Shown here piece by piece: positions 33,344-41,310 of a stretch of DNA of 64,000 bases (its first letter is position 1; each line of letters starts with the position of its first letter). Under the pieces are notes generated by a model. It did not search any database and was not told the DNA's origin. It worked only from the letters and a program-made list of their open reading frames with translations. The position numbers and the translations under genes were made by a program. This DNA comes from Acidimicrobiales bacterium (lineage in GTDB: Bacteria > Actinomycetota > Acidimicrobiia > Acidimicrobiales > AC-14): positions 1 to 64,000 of the forward strand of contig JAODBK010000042.1 of assembly GCA_025463925.1 (NCBI GenBank), given 5' to 3'.

Positions 33344-33985
33344 TCAATCGAGCCGGATGATGCCCATGCGGACGGCCCGCAGCACGGCCTGGGTGCGGTC
33401 ACGCGAGTCGAGCTTCTGGTAGATGGACGCCAGGTGGTTCTTCACCGTCTTCACGCTGATGTAGAGGTTCGCCGCCACCTCCGGCGTCGACAGGCCATCG
33501 GCCACCAGCTGCAGCACCTCCTCCTCGCGCTTCGAGATCACCGATTCGGTGGTCGTCGCGCCGTCGAGCTTCTGCGCTTCGGCCAGCATCGATGCCGCCA
33601 GCTCCGGCGAGAGCGCGGTCTCGCCGCTGGCCGCCTGCCGCACCGTGTCGACGACCTCCTCGGTCGAACAGTCCTTCACGAGGTAACCGGCCGCGCCGGC
33701 GCGAATGGCGCCGGTGAGCACGTCACGGTCGGCGTGCATGGTGAGGATCACCACCTGGGTGTCGGGCAGGCGGTCGCGGATGATGCGCGTCGCCTCGACG
33801 CCGTCGAGGACGGGCATCGTCACGTCCATCAAGATCACGTCGGGCTTCAGCTCGGTGGCCAGCCGGACGGCCTCCTCGCCGTCGGCCGCTTCGCCGACCA
33901 CGTCGAACCCGTGCTCGGTCATGGTGCGGCTGAGACTCTCGCGCAGCATGCGGTGATCGTCGGCCAGCATCAGTCGGATCGTCAT
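33344..33985 (-). CDS. NarL/LuxR-family response regulator
   Basis: This 213-residue regulator has a receiver domain (about 1-120) with the acidic pair in LADDHRML, phosphoacceptor Asp in VILMDVTMPVLDG, Thr in LTMHAD and Lys in LVKDCS. A linker and a LuxR-type helix-turn-helix (about 148-208, SKREEEVLQLVADGLSTPEV, VKTVKNHLASIYQKL) follow. ATG 33985 gives the normal family length. It lies 16 bases after the sensor kinase and directly upstream of flp, whose upstream palindromes are possible targets. Confidence 0.92.
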   Translation of the reverse strand: MTIRLMLADDHRMLRESLSRTMTEHGFDVVGEAADGEEAVRLATELKPDVILMDVTMPVLDGVEATRIIRDRLPDTQVVILTMHADRDVLTGAIRAGAAGYLVKDCSTEEVVDTVRQAASGETALSPELAASMLAEAQKLDGATTTESVISKREEEVLQLVADGLSTPEVAANLYISVKTVKNHLASIYQKLDSRDRTQAVLRAVRMGIIRLD

Positions 33986-34001
33986 TTGTTCGGCTCCCGT
34001 G

Positions 34002-35573
34002 TCATGGGCGCGAGATGCGACCGGCATGCAGGCGGCACCGGACGGTGGTGCCCTGCCCCGGCGCCGACTCGATCTCGAGCCGCGCACCGATGGAGTCGGC
34101 CCGCTCGCGCATCCCGATGATGCCGTACGAATCCATGCGACCGGCGTAACCCGCCGGGAACCCCTGCCCGTCGTCGTAGATCGCGAGGAGCGCGCTCTCG
34201 CCGTCGCAGTGCCAGCTGACGCTCATGTGCGTGGCGCGGGCATGGCGCTCGACGTTGGTGATCGCCTCTTGCGCGACGCGCCACAACTCGCGCTCCTGCG
34301 GCAGCGGCAGCCGGCCCTGGCGGTCGTGGCGGAAGCTGATCTGGAGGTGGGTGCGCTCTTCGACGCGCCGGAGGAAGTCCTCGAGGGTGTCGACGACGTC
34401 GTGGGTCTCCGACACATCGGTGCGCAGGTCGTACAGCGTTTCCCGCATCTCGCTGACGACGCCCCGCACGTCCTGGCGGAGTTGCTGAAGCTCGTTGTGG
34501 ACCAGCTCCTTCTGCGACCGCTTCAAGATGCGATCGAGCTCGAAGGCCAGGTAGGCGAGGGACTGGCCCAAGCGGTCGTGGAGGTCACGCGCGATCCGCG
34601 TCCGCTCCTCGTCGGCCCCGACGGTGCGCAGGCGGCCGAACCACCGGGCGTTGTCGATCGCCAGCGCGGCCGGCTCGACGAAGCCCTGGACCAGCTCCAC
34701 CTCGCGCGCGCTGAAGTGGCCCGGCGCGTGATGCTCGAGGGCGATCACGCCGACCAGCTGCCCACGCGCCCGCAGCGGGGCGTACAGCGCCGAGAACGTC
34801 ATGAGGCCGAGCCCGGCGCTGCCGGCCTTGGGCAGATTGGGCACGACGACCGCGGTCTCGGACTCCATCGCTTGCACGATGCCGACCGGCAGCTCGCTCG
34901 TCAGCAGCGAGTGCTTGAGGCGGACCCCCTCGGCGGCACCGACGATCCAGCTGCCGGTCGTGTCGTCGCGGAGCACCACGGCCGCGGTGTCGAAGTCGAA
35001 CAGGTCGCGCATCCGTCCCATGGTCGAAGCGAGGACCTCGTCGAGGTCGAGCGAGGCCGGGAGGCTCTGGGCGATGCGGTGCAACGAGAACAGGAGCGCG
35101 TTGGCCTCGGCCAGGCGGCTCATCCGGTCGAGAGCCAGTGAGTGGCGCTGCTCGACCTGGCCGAAGAGCCGCCGGGCGTAGGACGCCACCACCGCGACGA
35201 GTGCCAGCTCGATCGTCCATTGACCGGACGCCTGCATGCTGAAGCCGGCGGTGCCGTGGGCGTGGGCGTAGTACGGCGCGCTCACCCCGGTGGCGGCGAC
35301 GGCCGCCGTCATGATCGACAGCACGAAGCCCTGGGCGAAGCCGGCGGTGATCACCGCGGTGATCAGGCAGAAGACGAACGGGGAGTCCCAGTAGCCGGTG
35401 AGTGCGACGGCGGCGACGTTGACGCCGACGTCGACCGCGATGAGCAACGTGCCGCGGACGTCGCCGTGGAAGTGGAGTGGGCGGAAGCTGCGCCAGGCGG
35501 CATAGGTGAGGAGGGCCGCGCCCCACGCCGCGGTGTGCACGGTGCCCAGCTCGCCCCGGAGGGCGCCCACCAT
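34002..35573 (-). CDS. Membrane sensor histidine kinase with GAF domain (NarL-partner type)
   Basis: This 523-residue protein has about five visible membrane helices (about 1-165), a GAF domain (about 195-335, LPASLDLDEVLASTMGRM, VGVIALEHH), a HisKA_3 domain with the phospho-His in IARDLHDRLGQSL (about 350) and a HATPase domain (EAITNVERHARA, IYDDGQGFP, YGIIGMRERAD). The start is uncertain. ATG 35573 cuts into a hydrophobic helix that continues upstream in the open frame (IPGIRWGTIAIG), but no ATG, GTG or TTG lies between it and the tadC stop. It pairs with the regulator 16 bases downstream and follows tadC set 2. Confidence 0.85.
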   Translation of the reverse strand: MVGALRGELGTVHTAAWGAALLTYAAWRSFRPLHFHGDVRGTLLIAVDVGVNVAAVALTGYWDSPFVFCLITAVITAGFAQGFVLSIMTAAVAATGVSAPYYAHAHGTAGFSMQASGQWTIELALVAVVASYARRLFGQVEQRHSLALDRMSRLAEANALLFSLHRIAQSLPASLDLDEVLASTMGRMRDLFDFDTAAVVLRDDTTGSWIVGAAEGVRLKHSLLTSELPVGIVQAMESETAVVVPNLPKAGSAGLGLMTFSALYAPLRARGQLVGVIALEHHAPGHFSAREVELVQGFVEPAALAIDNARWFGRLRTVGADEERTRIARDLHDRLGQSLAYLAFELDRILKRSQKELVHNELQQLRQDVRGVVSEMRETLYDLRTDVSETHDVVDTLEDFLRRVEERTHLQISFRHDRQGRLPLPQERELWRVAQEAITNVERHARATHMSVSWHCDGESALLAIYDDGQGFPAGYAGRMDSYGIIGMRERADSIGARLEIESAPGQGTTVRCRLHAGRISRP

Positions 35574-35659
35574 GATGCCGATCGCGATGGTGCCCCAGCG
35601 GATTCCGGGGATGAGGGGCGAGAAGAACGCGAGCTGATCGGGCCCGCGCCCGGACGGCG

Positions 35660-36592
35660 CTAGCTCGAGAACGCCTTCTTGATCGAAGAGCCCGCGGGGC
35701 CGAGGAGGATCACCAGGATCGCCGGGAAGATGAAGGCGATCAGCGGGAACAGGATCTTCACCGGCAGCTTGCCGGCCCGCTCCCGCGCCCACTGCCGTCG
35801 CTTCGACCGCATCTCGCTCGCCTGGGTCTTCAAGACCCGGCCGATCGGGATGCCCAGCGCGTCCGCTTGTGTGATGGCCAGCACGAAGTTCGATAGCTCG
35901 GGTACCTCGGTGCGTCGCTTGAGATTCTGGAACGCGTCCCGCCTGGGCAGGCCGAGCTCCATCTCCTTCAGCGTACGGGAGAATTCGTCGGCCAGGGGCG
36001 ATTGGAAGTGCCGGCAGACGATCTCGATGGCGCCCTCGAAGCCCATCCCGGCCTCGACCGAGATGGCGAGGAGGTCGAGGGTGTCGGGGAGGTCCTTGAG
36101 GATCGCGGCCTGCCGGTCCTGCACCTTGCGCGACAACCACGCTTGCGGGATCAGGAACGACACCACCGGTGCGAAGATCAGCGCGAGCAGGCCCATGCGG
36201 GCCGACGGCTGCGAGAACACCACCCACGCGATGGCGCCGACCGTCGAGAGACCGGTGAGCACGGCCTGGATGGTGAGGAACTCCTCGGCCCGCAGCGAGG
36301 CGGAGAGCCCGGCCAGCAGCAGCTGGCGGTGGATCCCGTCGAGATGGTTGGCGGGCGTGAATCGCCCGACGCCCTGCAGGGCCCGGCCGGACAGTGGGCG
36401 GATGACGCGGCTGATGAACGGCAGCGCCAGGTGCTGTTGGAACTCGTCGGCCAGCTCGTCGGCGCCGTCCAGCGAGCCGAGGTACTCCATGGCGTCCGTC
36501 GCCGGGCGGCGGGCGTTGACGTACCCGGCGAGCGCGAGGCCGGCCCCGCCGAACGCGGCGGCGACGAAGAGCAGAAGTCCGAAGTCGTGCAT
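35660..36592 (-). CDS. tadC: TadC inner-membrane platform protein, set 2
   Basis: This 310-residue T2SSF-family protein has an N-terminal helix (GLLLFVAAAFGGAGLALAGY), a membrane pair (about 110-155), the cytoplasmic motif LPDTLDLLAISVEAGMGFEG and a C-terminal helix (ILFPLIAFIFPAILVILLG). It parallels TadC of set 1 through the domain but the N-terminal third differs (EYLGSLDGADELADEFQQHL). ATG 36592 follows the tadB stop by 11 bases. The last core gene of the minus-strand motor operon, it precedes the two-component genes. Confidence 0.92.
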   Translation of the reverse strand: MHDFGLLLFVAAAFGGAGLALAGYVNARRPATDAMEYLGSLDGADELADEFQQHLALPFISRVIRPLSGRALQGVGRFTPANHLDGIHRQLLLAGLSASLRAEEFLTIQAVLTGLSTVGAIAWVVFSQPSARMGLLALIFAPVVSFLIPQAWLSRKVQDRQAAILKDLPDTLDLLAISVEAGMGFEGAIEIVCRHFQSPLADEFSRTLKEMELGLPRRDAFQNLKRRTEVPELSNFVLAITQADALGIPIGRVLKTQASEMRSKRRQWARERAGKLPVKILFPLIAFIFPAILVILLGPAGSSIKKAFSS

Positions 36593-36603
36593 GTCGTGCC
36601 CTC

Positions 36604-37581
36604 TCAGACTTCGATCGACTTGACCATGCGGAAGATCAGCCAGGTCCCGAACAGCACCGACAGGCCGGTGCCGGCCAGTACGAACGGCCCGGCACCGTGG
36701 TACATCGGCTCCATGTAGCCGGGCGAGATGACCTGCACCGCGAGCAGCAGGAACAGCGGCAGCGCGCCGAGCACATAGGCCGAGATCCGGCCCTCGGCGG
36801 TGAGCACGTCGACCTCGCGGCGCACCTCCTCGCGGGCCCGGATGAAGTCGGCGAGCGTGTGGAGGACGTCGGCCAGCTTGCCGCCGACGGTCTGTTGGAT
36901 CCGGATGGCCTGGACCACCCAGTCGAGATCGCGGAGCTGGAGCCGCTTGGCCATGCGGTCGAGGGCGTCGACCAGGGAGCCGCCGAGCCGCGTTTCCGAG
37001 ACGACGCGGCTGAACTCCTCGGACAGCGGCGGCTCCGACTCCGAGCACATCATCTGGATGGCCCGCAGGAACGTGTGGCCGGCGGACAGCGACGAGGCCA
37101 CGAGCGTGAGCGCGTCCGGCAGGCGCTGCTCGAACTTCTTGCGCCGGCGGCTGATGCGCCGGCGGACGACCACGTTGGCGAGGAACGGGCTCGCCAGGAC
37201 ACCGATGACGCCGAAGAACCACTGCGTCGTGATGCCGGCGAGGATGGCGCCGAACACCAGCCCACCCGACAGCGTCAGCAGGACGAACTCGCCGGGCCGC
37301 AGTGGCAGGCGGGCCCGCTCGAGCGACGCGGTCAGCGAACCCTTGGTGTCGAACTGCTCGACCATCCGGCCCGCGAAGCCGATGGCGCCTTCGGTCAGCT
37401 GGCTGTAACTCTCGGTCACCGACTCGACCGGGACGTCGCGCTCGCCGAAGGGCAGGTCGAGGATGTCGGCGAGCGCCCGTTCGCGGTCGCGCACCCGCAT
37501 CAGGATCCCGGCGACGACGAGGGACAGCCCTCCGCCGACGAAGATCGCGGCGAAGAGGCTCCCCGAGCTCATGGCGATCAT
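36604..37581 (-). CDS. tadB: TadB inner-membrane platform protein, set 2
   Basis: This 325-residue T2SSF-family protein has an N-terminal helix (SLFAAIFVGGGLSLVVAGIL), a central membrane pair (about 100-150), a T2SSF domain with LPDALTLVASSLSAGHTFLR and VGGKLADVLHTLADFIRARE, and two C-terminal helices. ATG 37581 overlaps the tadA stop by 4 bases (ATGA). A second in-frame ATG lies three codons later. Confidence 0.92.
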   Translation of the reverse strand: MIAMSSGSLFAAIFVGGGLSLVVAGILMRVRDRERALADILDLPFGERDVPVESVTESYSQLTEGAIGFAGRMVEQFDTKGSLTASLERARLPLRPGEFVLLTLSGGLVFGAILAGITTQWFFGVIGVLASPFLANVVVRRRISRRRKKFEQRLPDALTLVASSLSAGHTFLRAIQMMCSESEPPLSEEFSRVVSETRLGGSLVDALDRMAKRLQLRDLDWVVQAIRIQQTVGGKLADVLHTLADFIRAREEVRREVDVLTAEGRISAYVLGALPLFLLLAVQVISPGYMEPMYHGAGPFVLAGTGLSVLFGTWLIFRMVKSIEV

Positions 37582-39077
37582 CGTGATCGCTCCGGTGTCG
37601 CCAACTCCTTGGTGTTGGGGACGCGCATCGCCCGGCTGGTCCGCGGCGTCGCGGTCGGTGCGGCACTGGAGAGGCGCGGTGCCTGGAACGCCTTGGCCGG
37701 CACGTCGATGTTGGCCTCGGCCAGCTTGTCGAGGAACTTGGGTCGGAGGCCGGTGGCGACGAGCTCACCCACGGAGCGGCCGCTGGCGTCGATCGACGGC
37801 CGGAACTTGAAGATCTCCTGGAGGAGGATCGTCTCGCCCTCCATGCCCTGCAGCTCCGACACCGAGGTGACGACGCGGCGGCCGTCGGGCTGGCGGTCGA
37901 GGTGCATGATCACGTTGATCGCGGCGTTGATCTGCTCGCGGATGGCCTTCACCGGAAGCTCGAACCCGGCCATCAGCACCATCGTCTCGAGCCGGCTGAG
38001 CGCGTCGCGCGGGCCGTTGGAGTGGACCGTGGTCATCGACCCCTCGTGGCCGGTGTTCATGGCCTGGAGCATGTCGAGCGCCTCGGCGCCGCGCACCTCA
38101 CCGACGATGATGCGGTCGGGCCGCATGCGGAGCGCGTTCTTGACGAGGTCCCGGATGCGGACCTCGCCGGCCCCCTCGGCGTTGGCCGGGCGGGCCTCGA
38201 GGGTGATGACGTGCGGCTGCTGGAGCTGGAGCTCGGCCGCGTCCTCGATGGTGAGGATGCGCTCGCCGTCCGGGATGAACGACGACAGCACGTTGAGGTT
38301 CGTCGTCTTGCCGGTGCCGGTGCCGCCCGACACCAGAATGTTGAGCTTGCCGCGGACGCACGCCTCCATCACCACGGCGAGGTCGAGGGTGAACGTCCCG
38401 AAGTTGATGAGGTCCTTGACCGTGTAGGGATCGGCGGCGAACTTCCGGATCGTCATCACGGTGCCGTGTACGGCGAGCGGCGGGATGATGACGTTGACGC
38501 GGCTGCCGTCGGGCAGGCGGGCGTCCACCATCGGCGAGCCCTCGTCGATGCGACGGCCGATGGCCGACACGATCTTGTCGATCACCGCGCGGTACTGGTT
38601 GTCGTCGGTGAAGGCCACGTCGACGTGCTCGATCCGGCCCTCGCGCTCGACCCAGATGTCGTCGTACGAGTTGCACATCACCTCGGTGATGCTCGGGTCG
38701 GCCAGCAGCGGGTCGAGCGGGCCGTACCCGAGTGTGTCCTGGATGACCTCCTCGACGAACTTGCGGCGCTCCAGCGGCGAGACCTTGACGTCCTCGCGCT
38801 GCAGGATGCCGTCGAGCGCCGACTTCACCTCGGCGATGAGCGCGTCGCCGGAGAGGTTGCCCATCTTCGGCGCGACCTCGGTGAGCACCAGCTCGCGGAC
38901 CTTGCGCTTCGAGGCCTCCCAATTCTCGTTGACGGCCTTCTTCGCCTTGCCCGACACCGTCGTCGGTCCGGTGGTGCTCTTGCGCGGCGTCTGGCCCGGC
39001 ATCTGCGTCACCGGTGTCGCCTCGGTCTCGAGGCGCTCCGCCTCTTCGAGGGCGGCGAGTTTCTCTGAGAGTTTCAC
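37578..39077 (-). CDS. tadA: TadA/CpaF secretion ATPase, set 2
   Basis: This 499-residue paralogue of the set 1 ATPase has a longer N-terminal region (about 1-75, coiled and Thr/Pro-rich) and C-terminal tail. The core shows YGPLDPLLADPSITEVMCNS, Walker [51 protein letters not shown] and TGHEGSMTTVHSNGPRDAL. The two TadA proteins are alike across the core but clearly distinct, so the sets are not a recent duplication. It starts at a GTG (39077) 15 bases after the tadZ stop. Confidence 0.95.
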   Translation of the reverse strand: MKLSEKLAALEEAERLETEATPVTQMPGQTPRKSTTGPTTVSGKAKKAVNENWEASKRKVRELVLTEVAPKMGNLSGDALIAEVKSALDGILQREDVKVSPLERRKFVEEVIQDTLGYGPLDPLLADPSITEVMCNSYDDIWVEREGRIEHVDVAFTDDNQYRAVIDKIVSAIGRRIDEGSPMVDARLPDGSRVNVIIPPLAVHGTVMTIRKFAADPYTVKDLINFGTFTLDLAVVMEACVRGKLNILVSGGTGTGKTTNLNVLSSFIPDGERILTIEDAAELQLQQPHVITLEARPANAEGAGEVRIRDLVKNALRMRPDRIIVGEVRGAEALDMLQAMNTGHEGSMTTVHSNGPRDALSRLETMVLMAGFELPVKAIREQINAAINVIMHLDRQPDGRRVVTSVSELQGMEGETILLQEIFKFRPSIDASGRSVGELVATGLRPKFLDKLAEANIDVPAKAFQAPRLSSAAPTATPRTSRAMRVPNTKELATPERSR

Positions 39078-39092
39078 GGTTCCTCCTGCGAA

Positions 39093-40358
39093 CTAGGGCT
39101 GGACCGGGGCCACGGCCTGCTTGGCCTTGCGGCGGAAGAGTCCCTTGCGGGCGGGTTCGGCGGCGAGGTCGACACGGGCCCGGACATCATCCGGGAGCAG
39201 CGACGCCATGCCGGCGGCGAGCTTCTTGCTCACTTCGGTGTTCGGCATGAAGGCGATCACCGGCGTGCCGACGTTGATCGACTTCGAGACCTCACGGGCG
39301 TAGGGGAGGACCGAGCTGAACCCCTGGGGGAACAGCTTCAGCACCTGGTCGATGTCGATCCCGACGTCCTTCTCGGCCTTGTTCATGATCAGCTGGACGT
39401 TGTCGGACGGGATCTTCAACTTGTCGAGGGTGTTGAGGAACACCCCCATGTTGCGGACGCTCGGCAGGTCGAGGGTCGCCATCACGTACAGCTCGTCGGA
39501 CAGATCGAGCGCGGCGAGGACGATCTCGGTGAGCGCCGCGGGCGTGTCGACGATGACGTAGTCGAACCGGCTGCGGATGGCCTCGATGATGCGGGTGACG
39601 TCCGGCGGGCTGATGCGATCGGCCTCGGTCGGATCCTTCGGCGCGGCCAGGACGTGCAGGCCGGTCTCGTGGGAGACGGTGTACTCCTCGATGTGGGCCC
39701 GCAGGTCGGCCTCGTCGGTGTCATCGCGCTGCAAGGCGTCGAAGATCGTGTAGCGCGGCCGCAGCCGCAGCGCGGTCGACACCTCGCCGAACTGCAGGTC
39801 GAGGTCGACGATGCACGCGCGCTTCCCGGTGTGGTGCGTGAGGAAGTACGCCAGGTTGGTGGCGTAGAACGTCTTGCCGCAGCCGCCGGCGGCCGAGCTG
39901 ATGGTGAAGACGCGCCCGGGCGCGCCCGGCTGCGCGCCGGCCAGCGCGCCCGCCAAGGCCGGTTCGGCGGCGCGGTGCGCCTTGGCCAGCGCGATGGAGC
40001 GCTCGAGGCTCTCGAGCAGCCCCTCGTCCTCGATCGGGAGCTGGACGAGGTCGATGGCGCCGGTGCGGACGATGTCGCGCAGCTGCGCGTCCGGTCGGTG
40101 GGTGAAGGCCAGCATCAGGCTCATGCCCGGGAGGTCGTCGTGGATGACCTCGAGGCGCGACAGTCCCGAACGGGTGCCGAGGCTCGGGCCGGCCACGAGC
40201 ACGTCGAACGGCCCTTGGTCGGTGAGCACGTCGGCCACCGCGCCCACCCGTTCGCACACGACGACCTCGGGCCGGGGTCGCAGCTCGTCGGCCACGCCTC
40301 GCACCTGGGCGGCGAGGTCCTCGCTCCGATCGAGGACCAGGATCTTCGTTGTCCGCAC
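39093..40358 (-). CDS. tadZ: TadZ/CpaE localisation ATPase, set 2
   Basis: This 421-residue protein has an N-terminal receiver-like domain (about 5-125, ILVLDRSEDLAAQVR) without a clear phosphoacceptor, and a ParA/MinD-like domain (about 145-390). Its deviant Walker A reads SSAAGGCGKT, so the signature first lysine of the KGGxGK[T/S] motif is replaced by alanine, unlike set 1. CIVDLDLQFGEVS and FDYVIVDTPAAL are intact. It ends in a basic tail (RKGLFRRKAKQ). It is cotranscribed with cpaB, 10 bases upstream. Confidence 0.87.
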   Translation of the reverse strand: MRTTKILVLDRSEDLAAQVRGVADELRPRPEVVVCERVGAVADVLTDQGPFDVLVAGPSLGTRSGLSRLEVIHDDLPGMSLMLAFTHRPDAQLRDIVRTGAIDLVQLPIEDEGLLESLERSIALAKAHRAAEPALAGALAGAQPGAPGRVFTISSAAGGCGKTFYATNLAYFLTHHTGKRACIVDLDLQFGEVSTALRLRPRYTIFDALQRDDTDEADLRAHIEEYTVSHETGLHVLAAPKDPTEADRISPPDVTRIIEAIRSRFDYVIVDTPAALTEIVLAALDLSDELYVMATLDLPSVRNMGVFLNTLDKLKIPSDNVQLIMNKAEKDVGIDIDQVLKLFPQGFSSVLPYAREVSKSINVGTPVIAFMPNTEVSKKLAAGMASLLPDDVRARVDLAAEPARKGLFRRKAKQAVAPVQP

Positions 40359-40368
40359 CGTGTTCCTC

Positions 40369-41097
40369 CTAGCCGACCGGGATGAGCGCGGTCGGCGCGC
40401 CGGCGCCGGGTGTCCCCGGCACCGCAGCCTGGTTCTTCGGGAGCAGCGAGAAGTACAGGCTCTCGAAGTTGGTCAAGTAGACGAGCCGCTCCGCTTGCTC
40501 GGGCGCGACCGCGAGCAGGAACACGAGGCCGTCGCCGCCCGGCTGGCCCGGCGCCGAGGCGAGCGTCGTGCCGTTGACGCTGAGCACCTGGATGCCCTGC
40601 ATGACGAGCCGGGTCTGGGCGCCGCTGCGGTCGGGAACCTTCGTCACCGCGAAGATGTCGATGGTGTCGCCGGCGCCGGCGAATCCGGCCACGCCGGGCA
40701 CTTTCGCCAGTTGCACCGCGACGGCTTGCTTGCCTGCGGGGATGGCCGGCAGCGAGCCGATCACCGTCTGCGGCACCGTGAACTGGTCGACCGTCAACGC
40801 CGACCCGGCGGCGATGCCGTGGGTCGCGCTCTTCCCGGTGAGCTCGGTCGGGAGGGTGAGGGCGCCGGGCGGCCGGTTGCTCGCCGCGATCTGTCGGGTC
40901 TCGATCAGGCCGGTGCTGTACGCCGTGCTGCCCGACGTCCCGGCGGCGATGTTGCCCTTGGCGTAGAGGACCGCGACCTTGCCACCGCCGCCGCTCGACG
41001 AGTTGTTGTCGTTGCGGAGGATCAGGAACGTCGCGGCAACGCCCAGCACGAACACTGAGACGCCGAGGACGACGACGAGATTGGAACGTTGGCGCAC
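40369..41097 (-). CDS. cpaB: Flp pilus assembly protein CpaB (RcpC), set 2
   Basis: This 242-residue protein has an N-terminal membrane helix (LVVVLGVSVFVLGVAATFLI), a Ser/Gly linker, a SAF-like region (VLYAKGNIAAGTSG) and an RcpC-type domain with FAGAGDTIDIFAVT. It is shorter than the set 1 CpaB. GTG 41097 is preceded by GGAGGA at a close 3-base spacing. It begins the minus-strand motor operon. The upstream 213-base gap (41098-41310) holds two hairpins and a 12-base element shared with the tadE-E upstream region. Confidence 0.82.
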   Translation of the reverse strand: MRQRSNLVVVLGVSVFVLGVAATFLILRNDNNSSSGGGGKVAVLYAKGNIAAGTSGSTAYSTGLIETRQIAASNRPPGALTLPTELTGKSATHGIAAGSALTVDQFTVPQTVIGSLPAIPAGKQAVAVQLAKVPGVAGFAGAGDTIDIFAVTKVPDRSGAQTRLVMQGIQVLSVNGTTLASAPGQPGGDGLVFLLAVAPEQAERLVYLTNFESLYFSLLPKNQAAVPGTPGAGAPTALIPVG

Positions 41098-41130
41098 GAA
41101 TCCTCCAGATCAGGAACTCAGAACAAGTGT

Positions 41131-41142
41131 CCCGAGTCGGAC
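41131..41142 (-). promoter_or_regulatory. Shared 12-base element, copy 1
   Basis: GTCCGACTCGGG on the minus strand, about 34 bases before the cpaB start of set 2, is identical to 43731-43742 upstream of tadE-E. It is a candidate site for a common regulator. Confidence 0.4.
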
Positions 41143-41206
41143 AGGCTCTGCCCATAGTGAGATCGCATCATTTCGGGCTGGCCCGACTTTGCTAGTCATT
41201 TGGTGT

Positions 41207-41261
41207 CGGGTGGCCTCGACCTGAGGCCACCCGCCCCGGCCGGTGCGGTCGGCCGGGGCGG
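41207..41261. terminator. Two adjacent hairpins after tadG-E
   Basis: One has 11-base arms CGGGTGGCCTC/GAGGCCACCCG and a 5-base loop. The next has 12-base arms CCGCCCCGGCCG/CGGCCGGGGCGG and a 7-base loop. Both lie downstream of the tadG-E stop and upstream of cpaB, so they probably end the tadE-E/tadG-E transcript. Confidence 0.65.
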
Positions 41262-41310
41262 GTTGGCGAGAGCGTCGGCGCCGCACGCGCCGGCGATGGT
41301 GCGAGCTAGG

